Below are positions 53,529 through 62,106 of a stretch of 64,000 nt of DNA, one piece after another. Below the pieces are notes generated by a model. The model was not told the DNA's origin, did not search any database, and saw nothing but the letters and a program-made list of their open reading frames with translations. The DNA comes from Bacillus proteolyticus (GTDB lineage: Bacteria; Bacillota; Bacilli; Bacillales; Bacillaceae_G): the NCBI RefSeq assembly GCF_001884065.1, contig NZ_MACH01000092.1, forward strand, positions 62,001 to 126,000, in the 5' to 3' direction. The position numbers and the translations under genes are program-made. The first letter of the stretch is position 1. The number at the start of each line of letters is the position of its first letter.

Positions 53529-54476
53529 AGTGATGTTAATGAAAGAATGATTATTTTCGATCTTCATTCTATAAAGATTCATTATCCGTACTTCTTCCTC
53601 AGTTAATTCTTCTTTATCCCAATACATATGCATTAAGTTATATTCGAATATCTCTTTTAATTTAGTAAACAATGGTATCTGGTCTAGCATCTCTTTAGGT
53701 AAATCATTTTCCTCTTTGTATCCTTCAACTATTGCTTTTGTAATAGAACTCTCATAGTCAACTATGTTACCATTCCCCACGAATGAATATTCTATCGCAC
53801 TATAGATTGGAACCGCTAAATCGAATATATAAAAATGTTTCTCACAGTCTTGAAAATCAATCATTGTTAAATTTGAATTATTTTCGACTAATATGTTTTC
53901 TAACCATAAATCTCCGTGAATTAAGCCATAATTTGAAGGATTCTTTGGCAGTTCCTTTATAGAAGCTAAAACGTCAAATGCAATTTCTCTTATAGTAGTT
54001 TCTTCTTTAGGGATATAGTTAAGAAAATTATACTCTTCATTTTCATACCAGTCGTTTATATGATTTACCGGTTGAATTCTTTCAAAGTCTTTAGATATAC
54101 GATGTAATTTTCCAATTTGTTGACCAAGCTTTTTAAATACATTAGAATTCCAGTCGTTTCTTGGTAAATGTATACCAGGAGCAGCTTTATATAATACAGC
54201 AAATACTTCTTTGTCTAATGTAATTTTCTCTACTAAATTCCCCCTTAAAGAAGGTATGATTGGAGGGACGCCTAAGCCTTTTTGATATAAAAAGTTCGTA
54301 TATGTAACTTCTTCTAACTGCTCTTCATATGTTTTATAGTTTGTAATTCTAATGAAGTAGGTACCTTGTGCCGTGAGACATTGATACATTTCATTTGTTA
54401 TTGGTGTCATTTCAATAAAATCCAATGGATATAGTTTATTAATTAGTTTAAGTATCTCTTTTTCTATATTATTCAT
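53526..54476 (-). CDS. Phosphotransferase/CotS-like kinase, C-terminus at an IS605 relic
   Basis: ATG 54476 lies behind GGAAAGGAAG; the frame open further upstream starts before the ribosome site. The 316 residues form a choline-kinase/APH-type fold: YFIRITNYK, IHGDLWLENILV (catalytic loop) and MIDFQDCEKHFYIFDLA (metal Asp). The stop codon TGA is formed by the last bases of the IS605 relic (TGTCAA on the other strand). So the insertion may have replaced the original end of the protein. CotS and YtaA-type spore kinases are similar in length; the substrate is unknown. Confidence 0.87.
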   Translation of the reverse strand: MNNIEKEILKLINKLYPLDFIEMTPITNEMYQCLTAQGTYFIRITNYKTYEEQLEEVTYTNFLYQKGLGVPPIIPSLRGNLVEKITLDKEVFAVLYKAAPGIHLPRNDWNSNVFKKLGQQIGKLHRISKDFERIQPVNHINDWYENEEYNFLNYIPKEETTIREIAFDVLASIKELPKNPSNYGLIHGDLWLENILVENNSNLTMIDFQDCEKHFYIFDLAVPIYSAIEYSFVGNGNIVDYESSITKAIVEGYKEENDLPKEMLDQIPLFTKLKEIFEYNLMHMYWDKEELTEEEVRIMNLYRMKIENNHSFINIT

Positions 54477-54512
54477 TTTAACTTCCTTTCCAAACATAAA
54501 TTTTTCACTCAC

Positions 54513-54826
54513 AAAACTACTAGTTCCTTAACTTACAAATTTCGTGTTTTATTTGGTAGAATCCTTTAAAAAAGATTTATCCCATGAACGCCCGATTAGT
54601 ATGGGATAATAATTAGTGGGGAGGAGCAAACCCCCACTGATTAAAGTTTCACTTTATTGGAAAGTTAAGTAAATGTATGGCAAAATGAGATAGCTGAAAA
54701 AATATGAAATGATTAGTTACATATGATAATTAAAGGTTCTAGAGGGTGGTTAATGTTATAAACCACAAGAAATATCAAAAGAAAGAATTGGATACTTCTT
54801 ATAATTATTAGTGAGGAGGGAGATAA
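54513..54826. other. Intergenic region with two adjacent hairpins
   Basis: TTATCCCAT..ATGGGATAA (54578-54609) is followed at once by TAATTAGTGGGG..CCCCACTGATTA (about 54610-54643). The order and G/C-rich stems in AT-rich DNA suggest a small repeated element or structured RNA of the B. cereus type. No gene is present. Confidence 0.45.
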
Positions 54827-55903
54827 ATGAATGAACATATACAGCTAATGATTGAATGGATTGAGGGCAATTTACAAAAGAAGTTTTCATTAGATAAATT
54901 ATCTAATTATATGGGATATTCTCCTTACTTCTGTTCGTTTAAATTTCATCAAGTAACAGGGATAAGTATTAGACGATATATTCTTCTTAGAAGATTGTAT
55001 TTATCAACGGAAGATTTGACGAATGATAGAAAGATAATTGATATCGCATTTGATTACGGTTACTCTTCGCGAGAGGCTTATAGTAGAGCATTTAAAACTG
55101 TTTTTGGTATAACCCCAGGAAAATTCCAACTTAACAAAATACCGGTTCAATCATTTATTAAACTCTCAATCAATGATGGCAAGGAGTGGGATAGAATGAA
55201 TTTTTCTAGAAAAATTGAAGTTGATCAGTTACGAAATGTGAAGAGTGAGCTGTTTGATAAAGATATACTAAACATATTAAATGGTCAATTTATGTATGAA
55301 GAATTTAAAAGTGAAAAACTAATGGGGGAGTCTGATTACGCTCCATTTAATGAAGCTATGTGTGTAAATGCGACTACTGCACAGATTTTTGATGATGAGT
55401 TTATTAAAACAAGGGCAGAAGGGCACCAAGGTACTGTAGAAAATTATATGAAAAAGGTTATTCATCCTTTAGAGAATCTTTTTAAGAAAGAGTATAAATG
55501 TATTGTTTTATGGTTCGGTGAAGATATGTTTTGCCAAATGAATCTACTTACAGTACTTTCTTACCTTGAACAGTCTGGTTATAAGGGCAAAGTATATTTA
55601 AATAGCTTCAGAGAGGATGAATTTAAAGTTAGTCAAATTGAACTTGAATTAGGGAACTATTTTTCTGTTTACAATGAAGTTCTAGTAAATCATAAAAAGC
55701 CATCTCATGAGGTACTACCTGTAATGTATCAGGCGATAGATTTATATTTAGAAATGCTAAAAGAAAATAATGTAGTAGTAAAGTATATCTCCAAAAATAA
55801 AGGTTTACCAACACAAGAGTTATTAAAAAGGTTGTTTAATCTTTTTCCAACAATAGGATATGGGGACCTACAATATATAGAGCTTATTAATAAAACGAGA
55901 TGA
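54827..55903 (+). CDS. AraC-type regulator fused to a DUF1835-like domain
   Basis: The ATG follows GTGAGGAGGG. The first 105 residues are an AraC DNA-binding domain at the N-terminus: FSLDKLSNYMGYSPYFCSFKFH and IIDIAFDYGYSSREAYSRAF, closed by GITPGKFQ. From about residue 165 on, LMGESDYAPFNEAMCVNA, RAEGHQGT and KCIVLWFGEDMFCQMNLLTV follow the pattern of DUF1835. In most Bacillus proteins that domain stands alone or with DUF3658. A regulator with DUF1835 in place of a ligand-binding GyrI domain is unusual. The effector is unknown. Confidence 0.87.
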   Translation: MNEHIQLMIEWIEGNLQKKFSLDKLSNYMGYSPYFCSFKFHQVTGISIRRYILLRRLYLSTEDLTNDRKIIDIAFDYGYSSREAYSRAFKTVFGITPGKFQLNKIPVQSFIKLSINDGKEWDRMNFSRKIEVDQLRNVKSELFDKDILNILNGQFMYEEFKSEKLMGESDYAPFNEAMCVNATTAQIFDDEFIKTRAEGHQGTVENYMKKVIHPLENLFKKEYKCIVLWFGEDMFCQMNLLTVLSYLEQSGYKGKVYLNSFREDEFKVSQIELELGNYFSVYNEVLVNHKKPSHEVLPVMYQAIDLYLEMLKENNVVVKYISKNKGLPTQELLKRLFNLFPTIGYGDLQYIELINKTR

Positions 55904-55932
55904 AAATTGAAACTAATTAGAAGAGAATACAG

Positions 55933-55972
55933 TAAAAAAGATGCACCTAAAAGTATAGGTGCATCTTTTTTA
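55933..55972. terminator. Bidirectional terminator
   Basis: AAAAAAGATGCACCT is complementary to AGGTGCATCTTTTTT around an 8-base loop. It serves the AraC-type gene and the convergent peptidase gene. Confidence 0.88.
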
Positions 55973-55973
55973 C

Positions 55974-57665
55974 TTATATTTGTTCAAGTAAATTTAATTC
56001 TTCTTCTACAAATGCCATTAATTCTTTTATTGTCTCACTAGAAAAATCAAAACGAATTCCAGCTGCTTCATATACCTCTGGTAAGGATTCAGAGCTACCT
56101 AGAGATAATGCTTTTTTATAATTTTGTAGTGCTTGTTTAGTATTCTCTTTATATTGTTTATACATATGCAATGCACCAAGTTGCGCGATTGCATATTCGA
56201 TATAATAGAATGGTATTTCGAATATGTGTAGTACGGGTAACCAGCCAGTTGCTATCCAGTCTTCATAACCTTCAATATTTACCACATTCGATTGGTAAGT
56301 GTTATGTAATTCTAAATATTTTTCATTTCTTTCTTTAGCAGTATGATTTGGATTTTCATACATCCAATGTTGGAATTGATCAACGATAATCATTTGTGGT
56401 AAATACTTAACAATATCTTTAAAGAAATCTAATTTTGCTTTTATAAATTCTTCTGTATTCTCATAAAATGTATCCCAATACTCCATCGAAAATAATTCCA
56501 TTGTCATGCTGGCTAGCTCAGCTGATTCTGAAGGGATTTCTAAATATTTTTGTAGCTCTAGCTGCTTCATACATTCATTATGAATACTATGGCCCATTTC
56601 ATGGAGGAAAGTAGTAACATCATAATGTGTATGATTGAGATTCATAAAAATAAAAGATAATTGAGAACCAGGTAAGTGTTCGCAAAATCCTCCAGGTGCT
56701 TTTCCTTTACGACTTTCTAAATCTAAGCAATCATTTTTATGCATACGGCTCAATAATGCAGAAAATTCTGGGTCTAGTTTTTGTAAAATATGAGAACTTT
56801 TTTCGATTAAATCACTTTCGTCTTCAATGGGTTTTAATACTTTTTGATTTGGTGCGGCTGCTTTTAGATCCCATGGACGAAGTGTATCTACTTGAAGTTC
56901 AGCTTTTTTCTCATTAAATATATTATCAATAAGTGGTACAACGTATTTACGAACAGATTCAGCAAGTTCATAGCAATCATCAGCCGTATAATCAGAGCGT
57001 TCATATTTTTTAAACATATAATCACGATAATTATCTAGTTGAATGTTTTTTGCTTTTTGATGACGTATTTCAATCAATTTATTTAAGATGTTTTGGAGAT
57101 CTTTTTCAACAGACAAAAACTGTTCTGAGATAAGTCTTTTTGCTTTTTTACGTATATTTCGATTAGGATCTTGTAAATATGATTGTAATTCAGTTATCGT
57201 TTTTTCTTCGCCATCCCATATCGCAGTTAAACTCCCTGTGATTTCGAAGTATTCGGTTACTAATTTGTCTTCTTTCACTTCTAAATCAATGTTCTTTTCA
57301 CAAAATAATGTTTGTGCATTTTTTATTTTTTTATCTAGTATGCTATAAGTTTTTGGATCAAGTAGCATTCGAAATGGTGATTCTAAATATTTATTATCAA
57401 ATGAATTTTGATAACGTTTCAAAAGAGGCCTTACATATTGTTGATCAAATGCAAACCTATCTTTTATTTCTTTGTTATCGGTATTACATTGAAAAGCAAT
57501 ATAGTGTAATCTTAATTGTTCTTCGATTTTCCATATTAATTTCGACTGTATTTTCAACCAATTTTCTAAATCTTCTTCTGAAGAAATAGGTTTACTTAAT
57601 AAAGTAGACAATTCGTTTTCTAGCTCATGTATATTACGGATATCGATCGTATTAGAGTTCTGCAT
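55974..57665 (-). CDS. M3 family oligoendopeptidase (PepF-like)
   Basis: Cytosolic zinc peptidase for oligopeptides. The ATG follows GAGGGG. The zinc site is HEMGH (355-359) in TTFLHEMGHSIHNE, with the third ligand Glu in SESAELASMTMELFSMEYW. The length of 563 residues fits PepF-type M3 enzymes. The C-terminal lobe contains YIEYAIAQLGALHMYKQY. No signal peptide is seen. It lies 17 bases after the EamA gene on the same strand, so both may be cotranscribed. Confidence 0.94.
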   Translation of the reverse strand: MQNSNTIDIRNIHELENELSTLLSKPISSEEDLENWLKIQSKLIWKIEEQLRLHYIAFQCNTDNKEIKDRFAFDQQYVRPLLKRYQNSFDNKYLESPFRMLLDPKTYSILDKKIKNAQTLFCEKNIDLEVKEDKLVTEYFEITGSLTAIWDGEEKTITELQSYLQDPNRNIRKKAKRLISEQFLSVEKDLQNILNKLIEIRHQKAKNIQLDNYRDYMFKKYERSDYTADDCYELAESVRKYVVPLIDNIFNEKKAELQVDTLRPWDLKAAAPNQKVLKPIEDESDLIEKSSHILQKLDPEFSALLSRMHKNDCLDLESRKGKAPGGFCEHLPGSQLSFIFMNLNHTHYDVTTFLHEMGHSIHNECMKQLELQKYLEIPSESAELASMTMELFSMEYWDTFYENTEEFIKAKLDFFKDIVKYLPQMIIVDQFQHWMYENPNHTAKERNEKYLELHNTYQSNVVNIEGYEDWIATGWLPVLHIFEIPFYYIEYAIAQLGALHMYKQYKENTKQALQNYKKALSLGSSESLPEVYEAAGIRFDFSSETIKELMAFVEEELNLLEQI

Positions 57666-57682
57666 TATTTACCCCTCACTTT

Positions 57683-58621
57683 TTATTTACTCAAGGAGGT
57701 ATTCTTCTTTTTCGCTATAATTCCTTTTTTGCCTAGAAAATTTGTACCTATTACTCCAAGAACAATCATAAGTGTACCGACAATATGATAGTGGGCAATT
57801 TGCTCGTGTAAGAATACAACACCTGCGATAATGGTAATAAGTGTAGATAAGTTGCTAAAAACACTTATTTTTGCTGCTTCAATATAAGATAATGAATAGT
57901 TTAATAACAATGCTGTCAGTAAGGAAGATAGTAATCCTAAATATAAAATGGAGATAAGGAATGTTCCATTTGTAAATGGCTTAAAGTATACAGTTATTGT
58001 ACCTTTGTTCATATGGTCAATGATCGCGATGACATTAAAACTAATAAAACCGATTGCTGTCATTGTGTATGTTAAATCCATTAGCTTGAATTTCTTTGTC
58101 ATTTTTCGAGCTAATACATTGTAGCAAGCAGATGATAATGCCGATAATAAAATGAGAATAACGCCGATGAAGTTCGTTTCATGAGCTCCTATACCATTCA
58201 TGATAAATATATATATGACACCGACGACAGAAATAAATACAGATGTTTTTTGCCATGTATTCGTATACTCTTTTAAAAAATAGGAAGCGAGTATCATTGT
58301 AAATATAGGAATAGCTGCTTGTATAATTCCAGCTTCAGAAGAACTTGTATATACTAATCCAAATGCTTGGAAAGCAAAGAATAGCGCTGGATAAAATATT
58401 GCGAGTGGTAAAAGTGCAAGTATGTTTTTGAATGAAATATTTAACTTTACAAAACCGAAAATAACCGGAATGGTTGCTGCCATGAAGGCAACTGTAAAAC
58501 GGTGAGCCAGAGTATCAAGAGGACCCGTAATGGTTAGTGCTAGTTTCACAAACATAAATGAAAATCCAATAATAAATGAATAGAGTAATGCTGATATATA
58601 TGCTTTTGTTGTATTTTTCAT
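57683..58621 (-). CDS. EamA/DMT family transporter
   Basis: Ten-segment drug/metabolite exporter of 312 residues, made of two EamA repeats (about 5-140 and 150-290). Typical features include FKLVKLAL-type first loops, EAGIIQAAIPIFTMILA in the first repeat and EAAKISVFSNLSTLITIIAG in the second. The ATG follows GAGGTG. It is divergent from a MocR-type regulator, a common pairing in which the regulator controls export of an amino acid or vitamin-B6-related compound. Confidence 0.92.
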   Translation of the reverse strand: MKNTTKAYISALLYSFIIGFSFMFVKLALTITGPLDTLAHRFTVAFMAATIPVIFGFVKLNISFKNILALLPLAIFYPALFFAFQAFGLVYTSSSEAGIIQAAIPIFTMILASYFLKEYTNTWQKTSVFISVVGVIYIFIMNGIGAHETNFIGVILILLSALSSACYNVLARKMTKKFKLMDLTYTMTAIGFISFNVIAIIDHMNKGTITVYFKPFTNGTFLISILYLGLLSSLLTALLLNYSLSYIEAAKISVFSNLSTLITIIAGVVFLHEQIAHYHIVGTLMIVLGVIGTNFLGKKGIIAKKKNTSLSK

Positions 58622-58648
58622 AATTTCACCTCATAGTAGTTAATTTCT

Positions 58649-58660
58649 TACTGGCCAGTA
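58649..58660. promoter_or_regulatory. Palindrome near the EamA start
   Basis: TACTGGCCAGTA, 12 bp perfect, lies 28 bases upstream of the EamA ATG and may be an operator. Confidence 0.4.
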
Positions 58661-58713
58661 TACGTACATAGTAATCCTTCTGATCTAGTGCTACAATGTG
58701 AACAAATACAAAC

Positions 58714-58725
58714 TGTACCGGTACA
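58714..58725. promoter_or_regulatory. Palindrome near the MocR start
   Basis: TGTACCGGTACA, 12 bp perfect, lies 21 bases before the MocR start. The two palindromes in one divergent region suggest control of both genes by the MocR product. Confidence 0.45.
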
Positions 58726-58746
58726 AAAAATATAGGAGGTGTAATG

Positions 58747-60117
58747 ATGTATAAGTATTTACATGTTTTGAACGATCTAGAAAGTATGATTCAAAATGGT
58801 GAGATAAAAGAAGGGAAGAAATTACCGTCTATACGTGCACTTGTTACGCAATACGAATGTAATAAGGCGACAATTATACGGGCGCTTCACGAATTAGAAA
58901 AACGCCATATTATTTATTCTGTACCTCAAAGTGGATACTACGTTGTTAAAAAATCTGGAAGTTACATAGAGAATAACGAGATAATTGATTTCGCTTCTTC
59001 AGCACCAGATCCCGATGTTTTTCCATACTTGGATTTTCAACATTGTATTAATAAAGCGATTGATACATATAAAAATGATTTGTTTATATACGGAACACCG
59101 AAAGGATTACCATCTTTAATTTCGGTTGTTCAAAAACAATTAGCAAACTATCAAGTTTTCACGAAGGAAGATAATATATTTATAACGTCAGGTGTGCAGC
59201 AAGCACTTGCTATATTAACTTCTATACCATTTCCGAATGAAAACGAAACGATACTAATTGAGCAGCCAAGTTATCATTTATATATTGAATATGTAGAAAT
59301 AAATAAGATCCCTGTGATCGGAATAAAGCGTACACATGAAGGGATAGATTTAAATGAACTAGAGAAGATATTCCGAACAGAAAAAATTAAATTCTTTTAT
59401 ACAATACCAAGGTTCCACCATCCACTGGGAACGTCGTATTCTAAAAAAGAGAGAGAAAAGATTATTCAACTTGCGAGGAAATATAATGTATTTATAGTGG
59501 AAGATGATTATTTAGCAGATTTAGAGACTGATTCAAAAGCAGATCCTTTTTACAGTCAAGATAATTGTAACCATGTTATATATTTGAAAAGTTACTCAAA
59601 GATTATTTTTCCAGGTTTACGAGTTGGAGTTGCAGTCATTCCGCCATCCATCGCAAATGATTTCCATAAATATAAAAAGATATTAGATATTGATAGTCCG
59701 ATGATTTCTCAAGCTGCTTTAGAAATTTATATAAAGAGCGGAATGTTTGAACGCCATAAAAGTAAAATTAAATATTCATACTACAATAGATCAATAAAAC
59801 TAGCAGAAATATTAGAAAAAATGCAAAATGAAAACTCATCTTTGTTTACATATAATAAGCAAAATACATTGGGAATACACACTTGTTTAGAAATGCAAAA
59901 AAACATAGTGACGGAAATACTTATAAAAAAATTAAGTGAAAATCAAATAAGTATTGATTCTATTGATAGAAATTATTTAAATGATTTTCATAAAGAAAGG
60001 TTGTTGAAGTTAAACGTATCGAATGTAAAGGAAGATAAGATTGAAGAAGGTATTCGCAAAGTAATTGAGGAAGTAAAACAATTGGGACGTCTAGATTTTC
60101 AATTTAAAAAAGAATAA
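58747..60117 (+). CDS. MocR/PdxR family regulator (GntR helix-turn-helix plus aminotransferase-like domain)
   Basis: ATG 58747 is 7 nt after AGGAGG; ATG 58744 is the alternative. The N-terminal GntR winged helix (about 1-70) has LPSIRALVTQYECNKATIIR. The rest is a fold-type I aminotransferase-like domain that binds PLP, with Lys285 in LKSYSKIIFPGLRVG as the expected Schiff-base lysine. FITSGVQQALAI and IVEDDYLADL (PLP-ring Asp region) also match. Such proteins sense PLP or an amino-acid adduct. It is divergent from an EamA exporter, its likely target. Confidence 0.93.
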   Translation: MYKYLHVLNDLESMIQNGEIKEGKKLPSIRALVTQYECNKATIIRALHELEKRHIIYSVPQSGYYVVKKSGSYIENNEIIDFASSAPDPDVFPYLDFQHCINKAIDTYKNDLFIYGTPKGLPSLISVVQKQLANYQVFTKEDNIFITSGVQQALAILTSIPFPNENETILIEQPSYHLYIEYVEINKIPVIGIKRTHEGIDLNELEKIFRTEKIKFFYTIPRFHHPLGTSYSKKEREKIIQLARKYNVFIVEDDYLADLETDSKADPFYSQDNCNHVIYLKSYSKIIFPGLRVGVAVIPPSIANDFHKYKKILDIDSPMISQAALEIYIKSGMFERHKSKIKYSYYNRSIKLAEILEKMQNENSSLFTYNKQNTLGIHTCLEMQKNIVTEILIKKLSENQISIDSIDRNYLNDFHKERLLKLNVSNVKEDKIEEGIRKVIEEVKQLGRLDFQFKKE

Positions 60118-60137
60118 TACGTATAAGGAGGTTTGTT

Positions 60138-60515
60138 ATGAAACAAAAAATAATAGCCTTGTTTGTATGTATTACTATAGTTATTGGAGCACTTGTAATT
60201 ATTATAAATAATAAAGAAAGTGACAAATGTATAGCAGTTGCTATGTATTCGAGAGGTGTTATAGTGGATCATAACAACGAACCTATATCTAATGTGAAAA
60301 TTTATGAAGATTCCATTAAAAGTAAAGAGCGTGCTATTTCAAATCTACAAGGTGAATTTGAAATTATCAATGGCGTGTGTGGTAAAATTACGTTACAATT
60401 TGTTACTCCTGATGGAGAAATCTATACGAAAAAATATGATAGTGAGCATATACCAAAAATAATTAAACTTAGTGATAAAAATGAAGGAGAATCACATGAA
60501 ACCATTACAAGGTAA
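60138..60515 (+). CDS. Membrane-anchored protein with a carboxypeptidase-regulatory-like beta domain
   Basis: The ATG follows TAAGGAGG. A membrane segment near residues 5-25 is followed by a 100-residue outer domain. GVIVDHNNEPISNVKIYED opens it and SNLQGEFEIINGVCG continues, which is the pattern of the carboxypeptidase-regulatory or Cna-B-like sandwich. Two cysteines (in DKCIAV and NGVCGK) may form a bond. No enzyme motif is visible. Its end overlaps the start of the SDR gene by 20 bases, so they are cotranscribed. Confidence 0.78.
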   Translation: MKQKIIALFVCITIVIGALVIIINNKESDKCIAVAMYSRGVIVDHNNEPISNVKIYEDSIKSKERAISNLQGEFEIINGVCGKITLQFVTPDGEIYTKKYDSEHIPKIIKLSDKNEGESHETITR

Positions 60516-61374
60516 AGTAGCAGTTGTGGCCGGAGCAACAAGAGGTGCTGGAAGAGGAATCGCGATGATGCTTGGTGAAGCGGGTGCAACTGTATATGTA
60601 ACAGGAAGAAGTACTAAAGGGAATTTATCCTGTATGGGAAGAACTGAAACGATTGAAGAAACGGCAGAGCTTGTTACAAAGCATGGCGGAATCGGAATCG
60701 TAGTTCGTGTTGACCATACAATAGAAGAAGATATTAAAGCATTATTTACAAAGGTTCAAGAAGAACAAAATGGACAGCTTGATATTTTAGTAAATGATGT
60801 TTGGGGCGGCGATCCTTTAACGGAATGGGAGAAACCTTTCTGGGAACACAACTTACATAACGGACTACTCATGCAACAAAGAGCTGTTCATTCTCATATA
60901 ATGACAAGTCATTACGGTGTACCCTTAATGGTAAATAATAAAAAGGGACTTGTAATTGAAATTACAGATGGTGTCGACTATCAATACAGAGGAAATTTAT
61001 ACTATAGTTTAGCAAAAATCTCAACAATTCATTTAGCAGAAGCAATGGCGAAAGATTTAGAACAACACAATATAACAGCAGTTGCAGTTAGTCCAGGATT
61101 CCTTCGTTCAGAAGCGATGTTAGATATATTTGGTGTAACAGAGGAGAATTGGCGAAACGGAGTAAAACAAGATCCTCATTTTATTGCATCAGAAACTCCT
61201 TTCTTTGTTGGAAGAGCAGTAGCAGTTTTAGCAAGCGATCCAAATGTTCATGAAAAAATGGGAAGAGCGCTAAGCTCATGGGAATTAGGAAGGGAGTATG
61301 GATTTACAGATATGGATGGAAGACGACCAGATTGGGGGAAATACTTCGAAGAGAATGTTTCAAATCAAGATTAA
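60496..61374 (+). CDS. SDR family oxidoreductase
   Basis: ATG 60496 behind GAAGGAGA; the longer frame starts inside the previous gene. The 292 residues have VAVVAGATRGAGRGIAMMLG (Rossmann motif), NDVWGGD in place of the NNAG motif, and the catalytic Tyr-Lys in YYSLAKISTIHLAEAMAKDL. AVSPGFLRSEAM follows. The family resembles DHRS1-like SDRs. The substrate is unknown. A clear terminator follows. Confidence 0.9.
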   Translation: MKPLQGKVAVVAGATRGAGRGIAMMLGEAGATVYVTGRSTKGNLSCMGRTETIEETAELVTKHGGIGIVVRVDHTIEEDIKALFTKVQEEQNGQLDILVNDVWGGDPLTEWEKPFWEHNLHNGLLMQQRAVHSHIMTSHYGVPLMVNNKKGLVIEITDGVDYQYRGNLYYSLAKISTIHLAEAMAKDLEQHNITAVAVSPGFLRSEAMLDIFGVTEENWRNGVKQDPHFIASETPFFVGRAVAVLASDPNVHEKMGRALSSWELGREYGFTDMDGRRPDWGKYFEENVSNQD

Positions 61375-61382
61375 TATTTTTT

Positions 61383-61414
61383 AAGAGCACTCATTTGTAG
61401 GAGTGCTCTTTTTT
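61383..61414 (+). terminator. Terminator after the SDR gene
   Basis: AAGAGCACTC and GAGTGCTCTT form a perfect 10-bp stem with an 8-base loop and a T-run. Confidence 0.88.
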
Positions 61415-61513
61415 ATTTAAGAATTATAGATTTTTATAAAAATGTTGGTAAATAATTCCTGTTAAATGGTATCCTTTAAGTATAGTTTATATATTTTATA
61501 TGGGGGGAAGTGT

Positions 61514-61717
61514 ATGGCAGTTCTTGTAGTAGAAAATTTATATCAAATGTCTTTATTACTAATGCTTTTATGCTCATTTTTCTTTTATAGATATTTAAAG
61601 AATATAAAACGTGAGAGAAAGCTGACTATTTTTGAATTTACGATGTATATTATTACTCTATTTACGATTTATACTTGGGCATTCACTTCTATTATTAAAT
61701 TTTTGTCTAAATCATAA
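61514..61717 (+). CDS. Small membrane protein, 67 aa
   Basis: ATG 61514 is behind GGGGGGAAG; the longer frame starts before the ribosome site. Two membrane segments (about 9-26 and 40-62) are separated by the basic loop RYLKNIKRERKL, so a hairpin in the membrane with the loop in the cytosol is likely. I do not recognise the family. It is a single gene. Confidence 0.7.
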   Translation: MAVLVVENLYQMSLLLMLLCSFFFYRYLKNIKRERKLTIFEFTMYIITLFTIYTWAFTSIIKFLSKS

Positions 61718-61753
61718 TTCGTATAGAAACGCTCTATTATAAAGTAGTTTCTT

Positions 61754-61996
61754 TTACCTTCTAGGAATATAAATATAGTCTGTGTCTAAATCAATTACAA
61801 TATCACTTAAAATATCTTTTAAATAAACTTTTGAAATGAGTTGATAGTTATTTCTAACGCAAAATAAGGCAACAATTTCGTTATAAGATAAATCATCGCG
61901 TTTTATATTTTTATACTTTTTCTTTAAATCAGCAATAGAACAGTTACTTCCAATAACATACTCATTAATTTCATATCCATCAAATTCAATTATCAT
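61754..61996 (-). CDS. Small acidic protein, 80 aa, unknown function
   Basis: A soluble protein beginning MIIEFDGYEINEYVIGSNCS and ending in DLDTDYIYIPRR. It has a regular mix of hydrophobic and charged residues and protein-like composition, but the ribosome site before the ATG is poor. I do not recognise it. The end of the gene lies in a quiet region with only a weak hairpin. It may be a real small gene or a remnant. Confidence 0.55.
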   Translation of the reverse strand: MIIEFDGYEINEYVIGSNCSIADLKKKYKNIKRDDLSYNEIVALFCVRNNYQLISKVYLKDILSDIVIDLDTDYIYIPRR

Positions 61997-62106
61997 GTGA
62001 TCACTGTTGAGTGCTAGCTAACGTTATAGCTTTAATTTCAGATGAATCTATTATACATTGTTTGAAGTTTAGTGAGAATATATTTTTGTAAAGTGGGAGG
62101 GTAGTA

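Noticed and set aside
57308-57589. 93-codon frame on the plus strand
   Set aside because: It lies opposite the M3 peptidase gene and has a shadow-like composition rich in Leu, Phe and Tyr.
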